Below, in pieces: positions 61,662 through 64,000 of a DNA stretch of 64,000 nucleotides (the stretch's first letter is position 1; the number at the start of each line of letters is the position of its first letter). The DNA comes from Lacrimispora indolis DSM 755. Its GTDB lineage: Bacteria; Bacillota; Clostridia; Lachnospirales; Lachnospiraceae. The notes beneath the pieces were generated by a model. It saw nothing but the letters and a program-made list of their open reading frames with translations. It was not told where the DNA came from and made no database searches. The translations under genes were made by a program, and so were the position numbers. Where the stretch lies: the NCBI RefSeq assembly GCF_000526995.1, contig NZ_AZUI01000001.1, positions 6,056,001 to 6,120,000 on the forward strand, given 5' to 3'.

Positions 61662-62967
61662 TCTTAAGTTAGGCTCGAAGTTAGCCTTATGTACATTATC
61701 AGCATTTATCATTGCAACCCTGATTTTTTTTGTTGCTCATTCCATGGGTTCAATGTGGATTGATCATAAATTTCAAGATGCTGCCTTTGCCGAACAGCAG
61801 CAACATCTAGAGCTGCAAAAATTACAAGAGCATATTGACAATTGTCAAGCATCTGCTCTGGATTATCATTTTGTGTCCGCTTGGGTAAAGGAACGAGAGC
61901 TGACCTCTCTGTTTTTATATTATGGGGACCGTCTTATTTATGATTCAACAATTTCCTATCATGCAGGCAATTTATTGAGCGGCAGGTTAACTGCTCCCCT
62001 GCCATGGCAAAAAACGTATCCCTTGCAATTCCGTGATGTTGAAGTAACCGCAGTTATCAGCACTTTTGCGCGTCATCGCTTCGAGGATAATTTGAATTAT
62101 ATCTGTCTGGCTGTTTTTTTCTTAGTCTTTCTGCTTGTTATGCTTTGGTATATGCAGAGAAAAGTAGTTTATATACACTGTCTTGCAAAAGAAATCCGAA
62201 ATATAGAAGCAGGCAACCTTAATAATCCGATTACACTTAGAGGAAATGATGAGCTTTCCTCTCTTGCTCAGGATGTTGATAAAATGCGCTGTGCTTTGCT
62301 TAGACAAATTATTCTTTTTCAAAAGGCACGCAAGGATCGTGATCAATTTGCCGTGCATATGTCTCATGATTTGCGTACCCCTATAACCAGTTTAATTGGC
62401 TATTTGGATATTGTGAATCAAAAACGCTTTCCTGATATAAAACTGCAGCAGCAATATCTTCATAAGGCAGAGGAAAAAGCACTACAGCTTAAGAACCTTT
62501 CTGAAAATATGTTTAATCATTTTATGGTAAGCATGGATGAAGCGCAATCAGAAGATACCTTTTGTGACTGCGCAACAATTAACTTATTAATCGAAGATGG
62601 TGTTTTCATGCTGGAATCACAATTGTTTCAATCTGTATTCACAAAACCCAAAGAAGAAACCGAGTTTTTTTCCATCAAAAAGGCTTCCTTACAACGAATA
62701 TTGGATAACATTTTTTCCAACCTTTTAAAATATGCCGATCCCGCTTTTCCAATTGAAATATACTTCCAAAGATCAGAGCATGTATTTGTGCTGTCTTTTT
62801 GCAATCATATACTGAAAAAAAACTCCGACACTGTTTCCAGCGCCGGAGTTGGTTTGAAAAGTGCCCGCGAAATTGCGTTTCAAAGCGGAGGTGTGTTACA
62901 AATAAGTAAAGACGATTCTTTGTTTCAAGTTATACTTAGTATCCCTATTATATCGGTGATATCTTAA
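61654..62967 (+). CDS. Sensor histidine kinase, second importer
   Basis: This 437-residue membrane kinase begins at TTG (61654), inside the regulator gene, with GGGGAGGGG upstream. It has helices near 10-30 and 150-172, a HAMP (LNNPITLRGNDELSSLAQDVD), HisKA with the acceptor in HMSHDLRTPITSLIGY near 245, and ATPase motifs LDNIFSNLLKYADP and SAGVGLKSAREI. Same layout as the kinase at 52291. Its stop overlaps the stop of the convergent ATPase gene. Confidence 0.88.
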   Translation: MFSLKLGSKLALCTLSAFIIATLIFFVAHSMGSMWIDHKFQDAAFAEQQQHLELQKLQEHIDNCQASALDYHFVSAWVKERELTSLFLYYGDRLIYDSTISYHAGNLLSGRLTAPLPWQKTYPLQFRDVEVTAVISTFARHRFEDNLNYICLAVFFLVFLLVMLWYMQRKVVYIHCLAKEIRNIEAGNLNNPITLRGNDELSSLAQDVDKMRCALLRQIILFQKARKDRDQFAVHMSHDLRTPITSLIGYLDIVNQKRFPDIKLQQQYLHKAEEKALQLKNLSENMFNHFMVSMDEAQSEDTFCDCATINLLIEDGVFMLESQLFQSVFTKPKEETEFFSIKKASLQRILDNIFSNLLKYADPAFPIEIYFQRSEHVFVLSFCNHILKKNSDTVSSAGVGLKSAREIAFQSGGVLQISKDDSLFQVILSIPIISVIS

Positions 62968-63581
62968 CGTTGAATCTCGTTGAGAGCGGGAAGATCAATG
63001 ATGCGCGTACATACCTTTTGAGACAACGCCTTGCTATGTGTAACTATAATCATCCCCATTTCCCGTTCTTTTACTTCAGAAAGCACCAGCTGCCATATCT
63101 GGGCCTGCGTAATGACGTCCAGCATGGTGCTGATTTCATCAGCAAGCAAAAACTTTGTTTTCGGTCCCAAGATACGGGCAATGCAAAATCGCTGCATTTC
63201 ACCTCCGCTCAATTCATTTGGCCAGCGGTCCAGCCACTGCTTTTCAATGCCGATTTTTTGCAGGAACGCATCATCCGGCGTCCACGCTTCCTCCAAAATC
63301 TGCCGCATTTTCCACCGCTCATTGATTGCTTTTTCAGGATGCTGATAAATCATCTGCACCGGGCAGTAGCCAGTTGCAGGCAGGGGCTTCCCCTCAAAAA
63401 GGATTTCCCCCTCTGTGGGTACCAAATAGCCCGCAAGCAGTTTGGACAGCGTGCTTTTCCCGTAACCGGAAGGGCCGACCAATCCAACGCGCTCCCCCTT
63501 GCTAACTGTGAAACTTACGTTTTTTAATATCATCTCTTTTTTTGAATATCCGAAGCTTACATTTTTTACTTCAAGTAGCAT
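62964..63581 (-). CDS. ABC transporter ATPase (NikE/DppF class), second importer
   Basis: This 205-residue ATPase has Walker A GPSGYGKST, Q-loop IYQHPEKAIN, signature LSGGEMQR, Walker B FLLADEISTMLD and switch His VTHSK. It is the short form, as at 51616, and is clearly its paralogue. Its start overlaps the NikD-like gene by 11 bp. Confidence 0.88.
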   Translation of the reverse strand: MLLEVKNVSFGYSKKEMILKNVSFTVSKGERVGLVGPSGYGKSTLSKLLAGYLVPTEGEILFEGKPLPATGYCPVQMIYQHPEKAINERWKMRQILEEAWTPDDAFLQKIGIEKQWLDRWPNELSGGEMQRFCIARILGPKTKFLLADEISTMLDVITQAQIWQLVLSEVKEREMGMIIVTHSKALSQKVCTRIIDLPALNEIQR

Positions 63582-64000
63582 GCTTGCACCTCACCTCTCC
63601 TTCCCGCAGTTCACGCATTTCTATTGTTCCGGTGCATGCATCGGTGCGTAACCGGCAGCGTGGCGCAAAGGGGCAGCCGCTTGGCAAGCTGCCTGCATAG
63701 GGCTGTAATCCGGAAATTGGAATGAAATCATTCTGCGGCAAAGCATCCCACAAAGCCTTTGTATAAGGATGGCGCAGATGGTCTTTCCCTGCAATAAAAT
63801 CCTGAACCGGTGCAATTTCAACTGTCGTGCCCGCATAAAAAACAGCGATCTTGTCTGCAATGCTGAGCGCCAAATCAATGTCATGGGTAATCAGCATGAC
63901 GGCATTTCCCTGATCGGCAATTTCACGGAAATAGCGCATGGTTTCCTCCGCCACCTCCGCATTAAGTCCCGGGGTAGGCTCATCAGCTATGATGAGATGT
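63571..64000 (-). CDS. ABC transporter ATPase (NikD/DppD class), cut by window end
   Basis: Only the C-terminal part (about 142 codons) is inside the window; the frame continues past 64000. It includes Walker B IIADEPTPGLNAE, the switch His LITHDIDLALS, and the oligopeptide-transporter C-terminal motif with cysteines (SGCPFAPRCRLRTDAC, then RCKHAT), which can hold an Fe-S cluster in DppD. The first importer's NikD lacks that motif. Confidence 0.85.
   Translation of the reverse strand, partial: HLIIADEPTPGLNAEVAEETMRYFREIADQGNAVMLITHDIDLALSIADKIAVFYAGTTVEIAPVQDFIAGKDHLRHPYTKALWDALPQNDFIPISGLQPYAGSLPSGCPFAPRCRLRTDACTGTIEMRELREGEVRCKHAT

Overview
The window looks like a chromosomal segment from a low-to-middle GC anaerobic Firmicute, most likely a Lachnospiraceae (Lachnoclostridium/Lacrimispora-like) member. 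The reasons are strong AGGAGG-type ribosome sites, YesM/YesN-type two-component control of sugar ABC importers, split transketolases, a clostridial Pst operon and a rich set of plant-glycan glycosidases. The taxon is an inference from gene style; there is no rRNA.

Region 1 (1-14.5 kb). A four-codon stub of a gene that continues off the left edge has a striking palindromic promoter. Then come an FtsX-type ABC exporter with its sensor kinase and response regulator (one minus-strand operon), a divergent isochorismatase-like hydrolase / WYL-regulator pair, and a phosphate operon pstB-pstS-pstC-pstA-pstB-phoU preceded by three PhoP-type repeats. The two PstB proteins have complementary defects that predict an asymmetric heterodimeric ATPase. 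A decayed gene, a VOC protein and an orphan carbamoyltransferase follow.

Region 2 (15-39.6 kb). One almost uninterrupted minus-strand glycan locus faces a divergent LacI regulator. From the LacI side it encodes a sugar isomerase, split transketolase, FGGY kinase, GH78, GH127, GH42, a YesM/YesN pair, a sugar ABC importer, an MGH1-like hydrolase, a DUF4038/GH140-like hydrolase, then a DUF1537 kinase, an Asp/Glu-racemase-like protein and a BKACE (DUF849) enzyme. The combination suggests breakdown of apiose-, rhamnose-, arabinose- and galactose-containing pectin side chains. The isomerase-kinase-transketolase set fits the apiose-to-apulose route. The last three genes form an unassigned acid-sugar branch.

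Region 3 (39.7-47 kb). It holds a membrane protein, then hypA, a large Fe-S/flavin oxidoreductase and hypB, with a divergent GntR regulator and two matching operator-like palindromes. No hydrogenase or other nickel enzyme is in the window. Next comes a recombination scar: the 3' half of a tRNA-Ala, the tail of a serine recombinase, other element debris and a broken SLC13 transporter.

Region 4 (47-64 kb). A nickel/peptide-class ABC importer has a convergent two-component system. It is followed by an amidase, a Fur-family regulator, three decayed transporter genes, a secreted MBL hydrolase, and a two-gene DUF1980 / permease unit whose permease carries a fused CobW-like P-loop domain. The right edge has a second two-component system facing a second ABC importer of the same type, which runs off the window.
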